NCBI GenBank assembly: GCA_016630905.1
Contig: WBMQ01000001.1
Coordinates: 1,550,001 to 1,614,000 of the forward strand
From: Capillidium heterosporum
Lineage: Eukaryota > Entomophthoromycota > Entomophthoromycetes > Entomophthorales > Capillidiaceae
Reading direction: 5' to 3'
Length of the DNA stretch: 64,000 bases
Positions 1 to 11,169 of the stretch are shown here, in pieces. How positions within the stretch are numbered: position 1 is the stretch's first letter; every line of letters begins with the position of its first letter. The notes under the pieces were generated by a model. That model worked only from the letters and a program-made list of their open reading frames with translations. It was not told the origin of the DNA and did no database searches. The translations under genes were made by a program, and so were the position numbers.

Positions 1-1103
1 CTACGGCTTGGCCCGCCTTTTCTATAGCTTCAGCAACTTTGTCGGTTTCAGATAAACTAAACCCGTTGTAAATGGCACCCAGCTCCCCAAGGTCTTTTGA
101 GCAATCTAAATAGCAATTTGTGAGTACAATATACTAAGAATCTAGCTAATAAACTCAAACAAAAATATGCAAATATTTACCTATTAGTTTTCGAGATAAT
201 GATCTATGTGACTTGGTCAGAGGACCGCTTAATATGTTGGAAAACTGCTGGGTAAAGGTTTCAGCGACAACAAAATGGGGATCGGGATGTCTAAGTGAAG
301 CCAATGGGCTGGGTTTTCCAAAGGATGTTAATGTTGCTGATGTACTTGAACTGTTCGACGAAGGTGGGTTTCCATTTTCGCCCGAGTTTGGGCCAGTAAC
401 TATAATGGCTTGTAAGGGGTTCTTAGGGAGGGTTGAAAGTGGTGGGCTGTTCAGCACTTCGGACTAGAAATATTAGTTTAAAATAATATTGACATGCTTA
501 CCCAATTGGTATCCCGCTCTAAAAAGCGATGGAGTACATGCTCAGAAGCAAGTATGGGGTGGGCCTTTAGACGGGCTAAAAATGTTTGAAGCATACGCTT
601 ACGCTTGCCTATTATGGTCTTGTCATCTTTAGCCTTGGATTGCTTGGTTGCATAGTGGGCTATTAAATTCAGCTTTGAGTAATGAATTGCGGGGGAATTT
701 TACCTATAGAATGTTTGTCCGGGATTGGAGGAACGAGGACTGTAGGGTACAACCTTGCTAAAGCATTCCTTAGAGATTCGAACTCAGAGTACCTTCTTCT
801 AACTTCATAATTCTACAAATACATGGAACAATTATGTTAAGTTAAATGAAAATAAAGGATATAGAATAAATTTACCGCGAATTGGATTAAATAGACGATA
901 TATGGAGCTGAAGATAGCGAGGACCCCGAATGGGAGTTTTCGTTGCTATCGTTCGTCTTAAAGGCGTCGATTATCTGAATGTTGGTTGATGGGTTTAGTA
1001 ATATCTCGTCAAAGTTGCAGCAGAATCTGTTCCCTCCAACTTCATGTACGTTGGCCCCCATGGTTGGTGGGGTAGATAAGTTGGTAGCAAAGATGTCGGG
1101 CAT
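1..1103 (-). CDS. SNX41: Sorting nexin, Atg20/Snx41-Snx4 family (3' end outside window)
   Basis: Five exons: complement(<1..105, 181..463, 502..659, 704..812, 876..1103); all junctions keep frame. The predicted protein has a PX domain at about residues 35-160, with [13 protein letters not shown] followed by the proline-rich [10 protein letters not shown] lipid-binding loop, then [32 protein letters not shown] and the start of the helical C-terminal part (SLSE...[11 protein letters not shown]). The family binds PI3P on endosomes through PX and works in endosome-to-Golgi retrieval and selective autophagy, usually as a dimer with Snx4/Atg24. The WSEVLNSPP stretch and the short Ser/Thr-rich insert after it fit Snx41/Atg20 better than Snx4, but I cannot separate the paralogues firmly. 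The ATG at 1103 is the first in frame. The C-terminal BAR-like region lies beyond the left edge. Confidence 0.88.
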
Positions 1104-1993
1104 ATTGCGTACTTTTGATTAAAAGCGGGTATTAGTTGGAATAAAGGCCTTGGATATATGAAGTACGGTCGGTATATCTTTGATACGTCGATATCTTTCA
1201 AGTTATAACTATATATCTACTGATGCTTTTGAAAAGAGATCTAAAAAAGTTAAAAGTATATTTTCAAAGATAATTGTCCTAAGCTTTGAAGTGACAAGAA
1301 ACTGAGACAAATGTTGGTATATCTTCCAAACCTGATCAAATAAATAGTGATGAGTCTATTCAAGCTATCAGTTTCAAACTAAACGTGGTACCACAAAAGT
1401 GTTAACTCAACTGCTAATATCCAATTGGCTAGATTTACTCCAGCCACCCTTCCAGTTTGGTTTACTTTGAACTTTTTTGGTTAAATTGAATCCCTGCTCA
1501 AAAGCAGTAGCCAGCTTCAATTAGATATGTGGATTGCTTTAGATATCAGGCAAAAGCACTTTAGGAAAGTCAAATAAGCATGGAGCTCAAATCATATTTT
1601 GATATGAACTTAGTAGTAATAGACAAAGGAATTGTATTCCATCTTACTTTAAGGGTTTGGTAGCTACCTCCTTTCCTCTGTCCAAAGCTTCTTAGTCCTG
1701 ATTGACATTTCCCCTCTACCAAGGGCTTAGCTCAAACAGTAGCTTGATTTTGGATTCAAATATGAGAAAAGTCCCAAAAGGAATAAAGTTCTTGATAAGC
1801 TGTAGGCTTTGGAAGGTTTGAAGTATTAGTAGCAGGTAGAAATATTGAGGGACACTATACATTAAACTATACTTATCAAATAAGTCGCTTGAAAAATATG
1901 TCCTGGTTTAAATATATATATACTAAGAGTTTAAAAAGTATTTGTGATTTATATAATAATTAACATACGTTAGTACAACAACTTTATTATCAT
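1104..1993. other. Intergenic, AT-rich
   Basis: No coding potential with conserved motifs on either strand. It lies upstream of the sorting nexin and downstream of ERG27. I see no repeat or RNA gene. Confidence 0.6.
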
Positions 1994-3287
1994 TCAACTA
2001 CTATCCTTCATATCTCTTTCAATCTCCTGTTTCATCACCAGCAACTGATTGACAATATTATTGACAAAAGTATCATCCAAGGATTCTAATTTAGCGACGT
2101 TCGTATGGGGTGTACCTACTCGATCACAAACTGACTTAAAGACATGCTGATCTAAAGTACTAAAGTTATAGGATTCTATCGTAGCTAAACTGTTGCAGGC
2201 GTTTTGACTGGTCATGGTAATAGCATTTATGTTGAACAAAAATCTCAGCTACGATATAATAAAAGGCATATGTAAATATAAATCTAATTTCAACAAAAAA
2301 TACTTACCAGCAAAAATACTGGAACCATAGCCAACGGTACTAAGAAATCGGGAACCATGCTGGTGGCGATGGAACTGGGTAGAACCCCAGGGTTGAATAA
2401 TACGGACTTGACATTGACGCCTGCCTTCCTTGTATTTTTTATTTAAATACTGAGATAGTACGGTGATGCAGTATTTATTGGAGCCGTAAGGATTGATGCT
2501 ACAATTTTTGATCCTATTAATGTATAGTAAAAGGAGGATAATTACCTTTTTACACCTTGTATGTCCTCTACTGAAAAGAATCTTGGTTCTGCCTCACTTG
2601 AGGAGGTCCAAATTACTTTGGCAGCCTTACTTTCTATTAACAAATTGTAGAGGCCTTCAACCTTCAAACATAAATTTAAATACAATAATAGAGTTTAATC
2701 TATTTACCAAGAGAAAGTGCCCCAATACGTTAGTTTTAAAAGATCTCTCCAAGTTCAGATGGTCCACTTGCTCAGTGTCAAAAGTTATATAGTTGGGATT
2801 GACGGCAAAGTATTTAATATCGCTGAAAAATTGAATTAAAAGTTTGAACCAGTTAATAGATCTCGATATTATAACTCCAGCATTCAAATAGACGCGATCG
2901 ACTTTCTTTTCCCTAATTTTAAAGTTAAAATTAAAAATAAAATAAAGCTATAGATATACTGCTTCTTAATTTGATCTACAAACTGATATACTGAATGGTA
3001 ATCGTTGGTATCGAGGGTTGAAGGCACTAGCTTGATGGAACCAGCTTCAACTCGTCTTGTTGTTTCCTTACTATTTTCCAAGAGCTCATTAAAAGACTTT
3101 TCGACTGATTTTAAACTTCTTGACGTTCCATACACCTTCAAATTGGAAAATTGGCTGATGGCTGTTTGTAGTATACCTTGTCCTACCGCACTATAGCAAT
3201 AATTGTCATAAATTTACCCTGGCTGTAAAATTAAAAAAAGTACCCGGTAACTCCAGTGATTATAACAACTGTTTCGTTGCTTGCCAT
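1994..3287 (-). CDS. ERG27: 3-keto-steroid reductase (Erg27/HSD17B7-like SDR), apparent frameshift
   Basis: Six exons: complement(1994..2248, 2308..2513, 2546..2661, 2708..2912, 2960..3190, 3244..3287), about 351 residues if one base is skipped in exon 5; yeast Erg27 is about 347. Seen: an N-terminal Rossmann motif VIITGVTGAVGQG, the YLNAG segment, an Erg27-typical long INW...NPNYITF insert, KTNVLGHFLL, VIWTSSSEAEP carrying the catalytic Ser, and YGSNKY carrying the Tyr-Lys pair. The family reduces the C3 ketone of sterol intermediates in the ER C4-demethylation complex of ergosterol synthesis. After the catalytic Tyr-Lys, the frame breaks near a run of six T (plus strand 2435-2440) and resumes as KAGVNVKSVLFNPGVLPSS. 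A 37-nt intron could also restore frame but would remove about 12 residues of a conserved helix. Identity as Erg27 is good; the state of exon 5 is unresolved. Confidence 0.8.
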
Positions 3288-4401
3288 GTTGAATGTTCTG
3301 TGGAAACAAGAGTTGGAAGTAAATCAACCCAATTTGTATAGGTGGTTAGGTTGGAGTTGAACATCTGAATATGATTGGATTAAATCGATATAAGATTAAA
3401 TCATTCGAGTTTTGTGACGGAAGCTTTGGGTGATTCTTGGATAAATTTTTCAAAAAAGCTGTATATAAATCAGAGCTGTTGAGAATGTTGTAAAAGTTTG
3501 GCTTGATCCTTGTATCAAAGGAGGTTAAAGGATGCTGGTAACAAATGTGAATACCATCTTGTATTCCTCCTGGAAATCTAGACACCCTTGTAAACTGAAC
3601 TTTTATTACCTTTATATTTCATATTCAATTTTTCGCTCTCTGTTTTATACAATAAAGCATTGAAAATAGCATTAACATACTCTGATATATATTGAATATC
3701 TGACTATATTTACCATTGGTATGTTACTCAGATATCTGCTGTATTATTTAGTAAGAACTATATTAAATTGTTTGAAATTAGATAGACAGAATGTGAATAA
3801 TTTTAAAATTTGCAAAACCACCACTTAAACAAAGTGGCATCTTATATTTTAAGATAGCACGACATAATAAAAGAAAATAGCCAAAATAAACATTGCCATA
3901 CCACCATCTTGTTTTTAGCTTTGCAATATATCACCTTTAGTTGTTTCAAAAGATAAAATAAAACTTTATACTAACTGTAATGAAATAAGTATCTCTAAGT
4001 TTATCCAACTACTTATCTATTTGTAAAGATGGGCAGGTGAAGTTCTATCAAACTACGGCTTTGCGTACGTGCAATATAAAGATAAAGTACTTTGAAGACA
4101 TGTAGGCCATAAGTTAAGTACAATATATGTTCCAGTTTATTAGTTTTAAATATTATAGGGGAATCGATCTTTTGAATATAGGAATAAGGCTTATAGAAGT
4201 ATAAAAACCAAAGGATAGTTACTTCAAAAGTCATATATATCATAGCAAATATTTCAGAATTTCTATGCTAATCAAATACCTTTCATATGGACAATTTAGT
4301 ACATATATGCACCTTATAGAGTATAAATACATAGGAACATTATTAAGAACTCCCATCAAACTTTTGCCGAATATCTCAATTTCAAAGGGTCAACCTAGTA
4401 A
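3288..4401. other. Intergenic, AT-rich
   Basis: Two 75-80 codon open frames on the minus strand (3346-3585, 4013-4243) have no recognisable motif and look random. A TATA-like element (tataaatac, near 4322) sits upstream of the next plus-strand ORF. Confidence 0.5.
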
Positions 4402-4686
4402 TTGAATTCAAAGCTTGCTAGAATCCATCACCAAGTTCAAACAAAAGCACCAACCAATGCATCTGATTGGTTGGAGTGGCTTACATTGCAGGAAAGTAGA
4501 TTGAAAAAGTTTTATAAGCTCGAAAATTTTCAATTGCAAAAAATTGATTTTCTATTCAAATTATTTTCAATAGGTACAAATTACATCCCACATGAAGAGT
4601 TCACCATATTAACCTATATTATTTTCAACATTTATAGTAAATTATTTAACGAGACAACCTCCAAGAAGTTGTACTATCCATCGTAG
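4402..4686 (+). CDS. Doubtful small hypothetical ORF upstream of fibrillarin
   Basis: An open frame of about 94 codons with no in-frame ATG at its 5' end; a stop lies directly before the first TTG. An upstream mini-exon starting at ATG 4287 (MDNL), joined through an acceptor ending at about 4420, would give frame but needs a long intron for this genome. The product would be helical, rich in Leu/Phe/Tyr and lysine (WLEWLTLQESRLKKFYKLEN), with no signal peptide and no domain I recognise. It ends only 30 nt before the fibrillarin ATG. It could be a real small gene with an unusual start, or chance. Confidence 0.25.
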   Translation: MNSKLARIHHQVQTKAPTNASDWLEWLTLQESRLKKFYKLENFQLQKIDFLFKLFSIGTNYIPHEEFTILTYIIFNIYSKLFNETTSKKLYYPS

Positions 4687-4716
4687 CAAACTAAACTAGA
4701 CATATATATAACAGCA

Positions 4717-5934
4717 ATGGGTTTCGGTACGTCTTTATTTTTGGGCAGCTATGCTACTTATACAACTATACACTTGAGCAATGTAATAACATTTACGTCT
4801 AGGAGATCGTGGTGGTCGTGGTGGAGGTAGAGGTGGCCCTAGAGGTGGGGGTGGCCGTGGTGGCTTCGGCGGAGGTCGCGGTGGTGGCAGAGGTGGCTTC
4901 GGTGGGGGTGACCGTGGTGGTCGTGGCGGAAGCCGTGGTGGAGGTAGAGGCGGCAGCCGTGGCGGTCGCGGTGGTGACCGTGGTGGCCGTGGCGGAGGTC
5001 GTGGTGGAAGTAGAGGCCGCGGTGCCCCTCGTGGTGGTGCCAGGGGAGGTGCCAGAGGTGGCTCCAAAGTCATTGTCGAGCCCCATCGTCACGAAGGTAC
5101 ATATCTTTAACTTGCTAGTACTTACTGATTTAAGGTGTCTTTGTCGCCCGTGGCAAAGAAGATCTTTTAGTCACCAAGAACTTGGTACCCGGTGAGTCCA
5201 CCTACGGTGAGAAGCGTATCGCTGTTGAAGTAAACTTTACTTGCATGCCTGGGTATTAATTTTTATTAAAGGGTCCCGACGGTGTAAAGACCGAGTACCG
5301 TGTCTGGAACCCCTTCCGTTCCAAGTTGGCTGCCGGTATTCTAGGTGGTGTCGACAAGATCTACATCGGCCCTGGTAAGAAGGTTCTGTACCTAGGTGGT
5401 TCCAGTGGTACTACCGTTTCTCACGTTGCCGATGTTGTCGGACCCGAAGGTGTTGTCTACGCCGTCGAATTCTCGCACCGTTCCGGTCGTGATTTGATCA
5501 ACGTTGCCAAGAAGCGTACCAACGTCATCCCCATCATTGAGGATGCCCGTCATCCCCACAAGTACCGTATGTTGGTCGGTATGGTCGATGTCGTCTTTGC
5601 CGATGTAGCTCAGCCCGATCAGGCCCGTATCATCGCTTTGAACGCCCACAACTTCTTGAAGAACGGTGGTCACATTGTCATTTCCATCAAGGTACTGAAC
5701 TTCCCACTACTCACTTACTAATTTATTAGGCCAACTGTATTGACTCGACTGTCGATGCCGTCAAAGTATTCGCTTCCGAAGTCAAGAAGATGCAGCAGGA
5801 GAAGATCAAGCCCTTAGAACAAATCACCCTAGAGCCTTACGAGCGTGACCACGCTTTAGTAGTTGGTGTCTACAGGTACCTTAGTTTCTCCCCATGTCTT
5901 CTAACTTTATTTTAGGCCCCTTCCCAAAGCTTAA
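4717..5934 (+). CDS. NOP1: Fibrillarin, box C/D snoRNP 2'-O-methyltransferase
   Basis: Six exons: join(4717..4726, 4803..5096, 5135..5229, 5272..5691, 5730..5875, 5916..5934), giving 327 residues, the same as yeast Nop1. Residues about 4-85 form a glycine-arginine rich (GAR) domain with many RGG units, followed by the methyltransferase domain: [18 protein letters not shown] is the SAM-binding loop, with [20 protein letters not shown] and [15 protein letters not shown]. It is the catalytic subunit that 2'-O-methylates pre-rRNA guided by box C/D snoRNAs in the nucleolus. The last exon codes only the tail PLPKA, and the first exon holds just over three codons. Codons are richer in G/C-ending choices than neighbouring genes, as expected for high expression. 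Both strands of the GAR segment give long spurious frames. Confidence 0.97.
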
Positions 5935-6603
5935 ATTGGATGTTTAGATTTTACCTTAATACTCTAACCGACTCAACTTAAGTTGTTTTGTCTTATTGAT
6001 TTCAAGTTTTATGCCCTGTCCCTTCAAGTCCATCCAGAGTTTAGTTGCAATATATGTGGGTGAATAGAAGTATACCGTTCCTGTCTACGAATTTTAACTC
6101 CCTACCTCACCTTTATCTGCTACCCTCTACTTTTGAAAATATAGAATTTTCTAACTTTTTACCTGCTATGGATATTGTTTTTGTAAGTTTTGCTATATTG
6201 GTTGCTATTTATAAAGTAGATATAGACATATATGTTGGCAACCTATCTTTAGATATTGATGGTATTAAGAATAATCCTTTAGAAACATATACAACATAAC
6301 CTGCTTTAGAACTATATCTATACAAATCGATTTGTGATTTTAAGACGATTTTACATATATTTTCGAATCCAAGTCATTTGTGACTTTGCCGATATACAAC
6401 AATCCTATTTTTAAGCTTTTACACTGAATCGATAGGACAATTTCATTCCAAATCAAATACATCTTAGTATAATTTCAAATTTCGTAGTAAGACATTTAAT
6501 TTGAAATACCATTTTAAAACTCCAAACCACTATTTTTGCCATTTTCGAAGCAACTGCTTTTTCCTCAGATTACAAGAGCTCACTAATTTAGTTATAAAAA
6601 GCC
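5935..6603. other. Intergenic between fibrillarin and SNF8
   Basis: An 84-codon open frame (6045-6299) shows no motif and lies in the presumed fibrillarin 3' flank. Nothing else is seen. Confidence 0.55.
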
Positions 6604-7575
6604 ATGGCGTTTCGAAGGACAGGAGTAGGTAAGCTAGGTCTAAGTAGGCAGCAACTCAACGAAGTAGCTTTGATTTTATTTCAAGACTATTAACCAAAAA
6701 CTCAAAATAAAGGCCCAGTATCGACAGAAAGGAGAGTCTATAGAGGCGGCCCAACTCAAAAACATTCAAGAACAGTTCGAATTATTCCAAAATAATCTCA
6801 AGCAGTTTGCAGTCAAGCACCGCAAAGATATAAAGGAGGATCCCAGTTTCCGTCAGTACTTTCAACGTATGTGCAGTGAGATTGGAGTTGACCCCCTAGC
6901 TTGTAAGCTTTGCTATATTTCTCATTTATTTATTATTATTGTTTTTATATATAAGCTAGTAAAGGATTCTGGGGAGAACTGTTGGGATTTGGTGAATTTT
7001 ACTACGAGCTAGCAGTACAAATAACAGAGTATTGTATACGTACACGACAGTACAACGGGGGCATCGTTGAATTGGATCATTTGATTAAACATTTGGTAAA
7101 CAGACGCAACTTCAAAGATAGATCAAAGGCAAATATATCCGAGTAAGTCCTTTATAAAGGTAGCTGATTTAATTTTATTTGTAATAGGGACGATGTGACT
7201 CGAGCTATAAAAACATTGAAGCCTTTGGGTAGCCACTACTCCATCATCAAGCTAGGTAACAAAACGATGCTGTCGACCGTACCTAAAGAGTTGGACCCTG
7301 ACTTTCAGAAAGCTTTAGTTGCTGGACAGGTATAATTTTTTAAAATGAGCAGGCCTAACTTTGCTAGAAATTAGGATATTTGACCTTGCAATCTCTAATT
7401 ACTGAGCTGAAATGGGGGGAAGAACGTGCTGAGCGAGTTCTGGTATACTTTTTAGCTTAATTGGTTGCTAATAGAGTTTTAGATCCATCTCCTCGAACAA
7501 GGGTTATGTTGGTTAGATGACTATGAGGGCCAAAAGCATTACTACATACTGAGCTATTTCGACTCGAATCTGTAA
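6604..7575 (+). CDS. SNF8: ESCRT-II subunit SNF8/VPS22
   Basis: Six exons: join(6604..6663, 6713..6902, 6956..7142, 7188..7329, 7368..7442, 7483..7575), 248 residues against about 250 in the family. Exon 1 gives MAFRRTGVGKLGLSRQQLNE, matching the conserved N-terminus; the donor GAA|GTAGCT was chosen because it joins in frame to AQYRQKGESIEAAQL. Further hallmarks are FRQYFQRMCSEIGVDPLAS, KGFWGELLGFGEFYYELAVQI, the NGGIVELDHL loop, and two winged-helix domains ending LKWGEERAERVL...GLCWLDD. Vps22 heterodimerises with Vps36 in ESCRT-II, which recruits ESCRT-III to sort ubiquitinated cargo into multivesicular bodies. Intron 4 uses an acceptor at TTGCTAG|AAATTAGG, because the next AG would put a stop in frame. 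Confidence 0.95.
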
Positions 7576-7902
7576 GACTAAAGATCCCCCTTTCTTTTCA
7601 CTTTACCACACCTTTTATATTTTCTTCAGCTTTACGAGGGAACCTTTTCACTCAACGTAACTTTATCAATTTTTGCTTATAAAATACAAAACTTTAATGC
7701 ATGCATCACGTATGGTTCTATTTCCTTCATAACATTTTATAGATGACAGCCTTAGACATCAAAGTCTCTATTGTGTACTATAAAAAGAATCTAGATAAAT
7801 AGTATTTAAATAAATCCCAGCTTTGGGCTCAATCTGGAAATTTCAACAATGAAGACTGGTATATTTGAAAAAGTCCAAAAAACATATATGAATCTATATC
7901 TA
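7576..7902. other. Short intergenic with Pol III terminator
   Basis: The only feature seen is a run of six A at about 7877-7882, which reads as a T6 terminator for the minus-strand tRNA gene. Confidence 0.5.
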
Positions 7903-7975
7903 TGCTTCCGTCCGGGTTTGAACCGGAGACCTTGTCCGTGTGAAGGACACGTGATAACCACTACACTACAAAAAC
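7903..7975 (-). tRNA. tRNA-Val (anticodon CAC)
   Basis: Read on the minus strand, a full 73-nt cloverleaf forms. The A box is TAGTGTAGTGGTTATCAC; the anticodon stem TGTCC/GGACA encloses loop TTCACAC with anticodon CAC; the T arm TCCGG/CCGGA encloses TTCAAAC; the discriminator base is A. The acceptor stem GTTTTTG/CGGAAGC closes with four Watson-Crick and three G-U pairs. There is no intron. A T6 terminator lies about 20 nt downstream. CCA is not encoded, as normal in eukaryotes. Confidence 0.93.
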
Positions 7976-8527
7976 TTTCTCTTCGCAGCATCCATCTCTT
8001 ATATACGTTCCAAATTTGATTCAGTTCGAAGATATTTGGATACATTTGAAATTATATAAACTTCAATTGCAAATTCTAAATATTACAATGTAAACCATCT
8101 ACTTTTACAAGATTTAACTTTGATGAAATTGGATAGGTATACTTTCGGCTTTCATTTCGATTACAATCTAACCTTGGACCTAGTGTTTAAGCCAAGAAGT
8201 TTACTACTTTGGACTTGAAACCTAAAAGTGCCAGATTTGGAAGGTAAATATATAAGGTAGATTGGTGGTTTTAACAACTGTAGTAGTCAACATATAGCTG
8301 GCACAACTAATTAGAATCTACATCTAAAGCGTCTAGACTTACATTCTAGATCAATAATTAACAACAGTGTAGTAATAGATACAATATACACTATACTTTT
8401 GAACTATACTCTAAACTTTTATTACAGCTAAACAATGAACTCACATTTAAAATTTACAATATAAGTTGCAAGCTATAAATTAAAACATCAAAACCTTATC
8501 TTCTAACCCAAAAATAAAATATTATTA
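7976..8527. other. Intergenic, AT-rich
   Basis: No gene or repeat seen. It is the 5' flank of the tRNA and the 3' flank of SPA2. Confidence 0.55.
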
Positions 8528-11169
8528 TCAACTGACAACTTTAACCAGGACTTTGACCCCCTTCGCCAACTTGAAACTGAGCTGCGCCAGGTCGATCTTG
8601 AACTTTTTGAGGATGGGCTCCATTTTGTTGACGGCGTCTATATCGACGTCTCCATCCTTACCACCTTCCACTTTGTTACCTTCTCCGATATTCCTATTGA
8701 CTATAGGGTCTAAATCTACCGACAGTTGCTCCAGGTCACTGAGACAAGAATCCAACTTATCCAAGGTCTCATCCAATTGGACATTATCTTGGAGGTGGGG
8801 TACCTGCTTGTACTGCTTAGTTTCCGACAATACCGTCTTCAAGGTAGTTACAACGTTATTTAAGGCGTCCGACAAATTGGTGGAGAAATCGTCGTGGCGT
8901 AGCAGGGACATGATGTTGTCGAAGGAAAGGATCAACGAGTTGGCCTGCTCTTCTAAATACTCGCGCAATGGGTAGAGCTGTGGGTCATTTTCACTGGCTC
9001 CATTCAACTTGAAGCTGGCACTCGACCTTGAGAAGGTCCGTGACAATCGGTTAGCGATCTTGGCCAAATTGGACTTGAGTTTGGTGGGGATGGCGAAGTA
9101 AGGTAAGGCGCAGAAGTTGGTCTGCAGGGCCAGTTGCAAATCCTCGGCCGACAAATTCAACTCCTCGACTTCCTGTTCGAACCTGGAAATCAAAGTGGGA
9201 GTCGGATTGGAGGTGTACTGCTTGGATAGGGTAAGTAGGTTGGCCAAAGCATTGGCGAAGTCGTCATCCAGCCTACGGATTTCCAGTTGGGGACCGGCCG
9301 ACTTGCGAATCGAACTGTTAGTTGGAGTTGTGGTGGGTGGTGTATTGATTTGGATCTCGGAGAGGAACTGGGAGACGATCCCCGATATCTGCTTACTAGT
9401 CTGCACTACTGGTTGGATAGCTGATAGCGCCGTACCATCGTCCTCCCTACCAAAAGTTAGGGGATGATTTATAGGTGAAAATTTACCGAATTGCCGTTAG
9501 GAGAGTCTCAGTCGCCGATTTAAGTTGTTTTGTAAGCTGATCAGAGATTAGGTACCCATTACTAGGCTCCTGAGGGGATACTGAACCTATCTGGCGTAGA
9601 TAGTACACTGAATCCTCTACAATAAAATTGAAATTTTAGCAAAAATTAAACGATAAGCATTAAGTTAGTTACGTTGGGATGCCTCCAAGGCTTGATTCAC
9701 CTGTCGCAATTTGATCTCCAAAATCTCGTTCTAAAGTAGTAAGTTGATGTTAATAGAGTTGAATTGAAGTGGTATCCTTTACGTTCTTGGATATGGTTTC
9801 GATGATATCCAAATGGTGATCTTGGGCTGCCTCAAGCTCCACGTATTTTCTACGTAGATCCTAAAATAAGATAAATTAATGAACAACTATAAGGTGCCTA
9901 CATCCATCTCGACCTGGTATTCATGCTTCATACCGGCATGTTCTCGCTGTAAAGCGGCAAATTGAGAAGCTAAGCTTAACGAGCCTTGAGCCTATAGTTT
10001 AGCCAACTTTAACAAAAACAAGTGGTTTTAAAAATTACCTCGTAGAGAGATAGACTCTGCCTAAAGTTGACGTTCTGGTCGTTGAGATCCTTGTTTGAGC
10101 TCTGTAGCTCCTTCAAGCTTAACTTGGTGCGTTCATACTCCTGTCGAAGCCTGTGATAATCCTCTTTCAACAACTCATAATCTTGCTACATATAAAAGGT
10201 ATTAGCAATGTATAACAAAAGTTAAACAGTACCTGAGTGGTCGAGCCCATGTTGGAAAGGTGTCTATTCCCATTGACACTGGCATTACTCCCTTTACTCT
10301 ATTTAAAGCATCACGTAAATTTATATTCGGTATTCAAGGGTACCTGAAGCTTCATCTCCAACTCTTGGTTGATTCTATAAGCGGCTGCCAGTTCGGCTTC
10401 GTATTTTTTCGACACGTGTTCTACGGTTCCTCGCTGATTCAATTGATTACTCGACTAAGATTCAAAATTTACATTTAATAAAAATTTTGATAAAAATAGA
10501 TACGTTGTTTGAGCTGTCGTTATGGTATCCATTGTTCTTCTTATCCATGCTATCGGTCATAACTCCACTCACATCAAATAGAGACATACGTATAGGTGAA
10601 GGTGGGGTCTGTGGAGGTAGAGGTCGTGTTGAAGTTTGAGGCAGATCTCTTATCTTACTTCGCAGCTCCTAATTAAATTTGAAAAAAGAAAAATATTAAG
10701 TATATAAAGACAAGCATTACTAATTACCGGATCCAAGTCTGGATATCTAATTAAAAGATCTATAAAGAGGTCGGTAGCAAGATCTTTAAACCTCCTATCT
10801 GGTAAAGTTCCCAACTTTTGTCGTGCCAGATTGCGTTTCTCCGGGAATGAAGTCGATTGGGGTAAAAATGGAACTAAGGCAATTTGTATAAATGGTTGTG
10901 AACTTATAATTACTTACGCTTATAGCTCCCTTCAGTTCGCCTTATTAGTTCGTCGTAGACATCAGTAGTCAAGTCGTTGAACTGCTCGAAAGGTAGCTTT
11001 TGCAGTTTACCACGTGGGTTACGTAAGTTTGCATTGCTACAGAAACCTATTTAGCAATAAAAATATATAAAAGTTAAGATTGATTTTAATGTAACTAAGC
11101 CTTACTTTCCACCACATCTTCACCAAGGTACTTCTTGAAGCTCAGGTAGTAAACTTCATGTGGGGTCAT
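8528..11169 (-). CDS. SPA2: Spa2-type polarisome scaffold
   Basis: Twelve exons: complement(8528..9446, 9487..9616, 9673..9730, 9783..9860, 9902..9991, 10039..10185, 10233..10298, 10344..10454, 10504..10668, 10728..10873, 10918..11046, 11106..11169), about 700 residues, every junction in frame. The N-terminus holds the two Spa2 homology repeats: KLQKLPFEQFNDLTTDVYDE and KLGTLPDRRFKDLATDLF. A proline-rich linker follows, then a coiled coil spread over six small exons (EYERTKLSLKELQ, RKYVELEAAQDHH), then a helical C-terminal domain of about 300 residues resembling the GIT-like C-terminus. Spa2 holds the formin, Pea2/Bud6 and MAP kinases at growing tips, organising actin for polar growth, which suggests a hyphal or budding fungus. 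Residues for partner binding cannot be read from sequence alone. Confidence 0.88.

Noticed and set aside
4735-5195. Open frames on both strands over the fibrillarin GAR segment
   Set aside because: Proline-, threonine- or valine-rich low-complexity shadows of the GGT/CGT repeats coding the GAR domain.
6045-6299. 84-codon ORF after fibrillarin
   Set aside because: Hydrophobic chance frame in the fibrillarin 3' flank, without conserved features.
8553-8975. 140-codon plus-strand ORF within SPA2
   Set aside because: It is antisense to the long final SPA2 exon, which carries the conserved frame.
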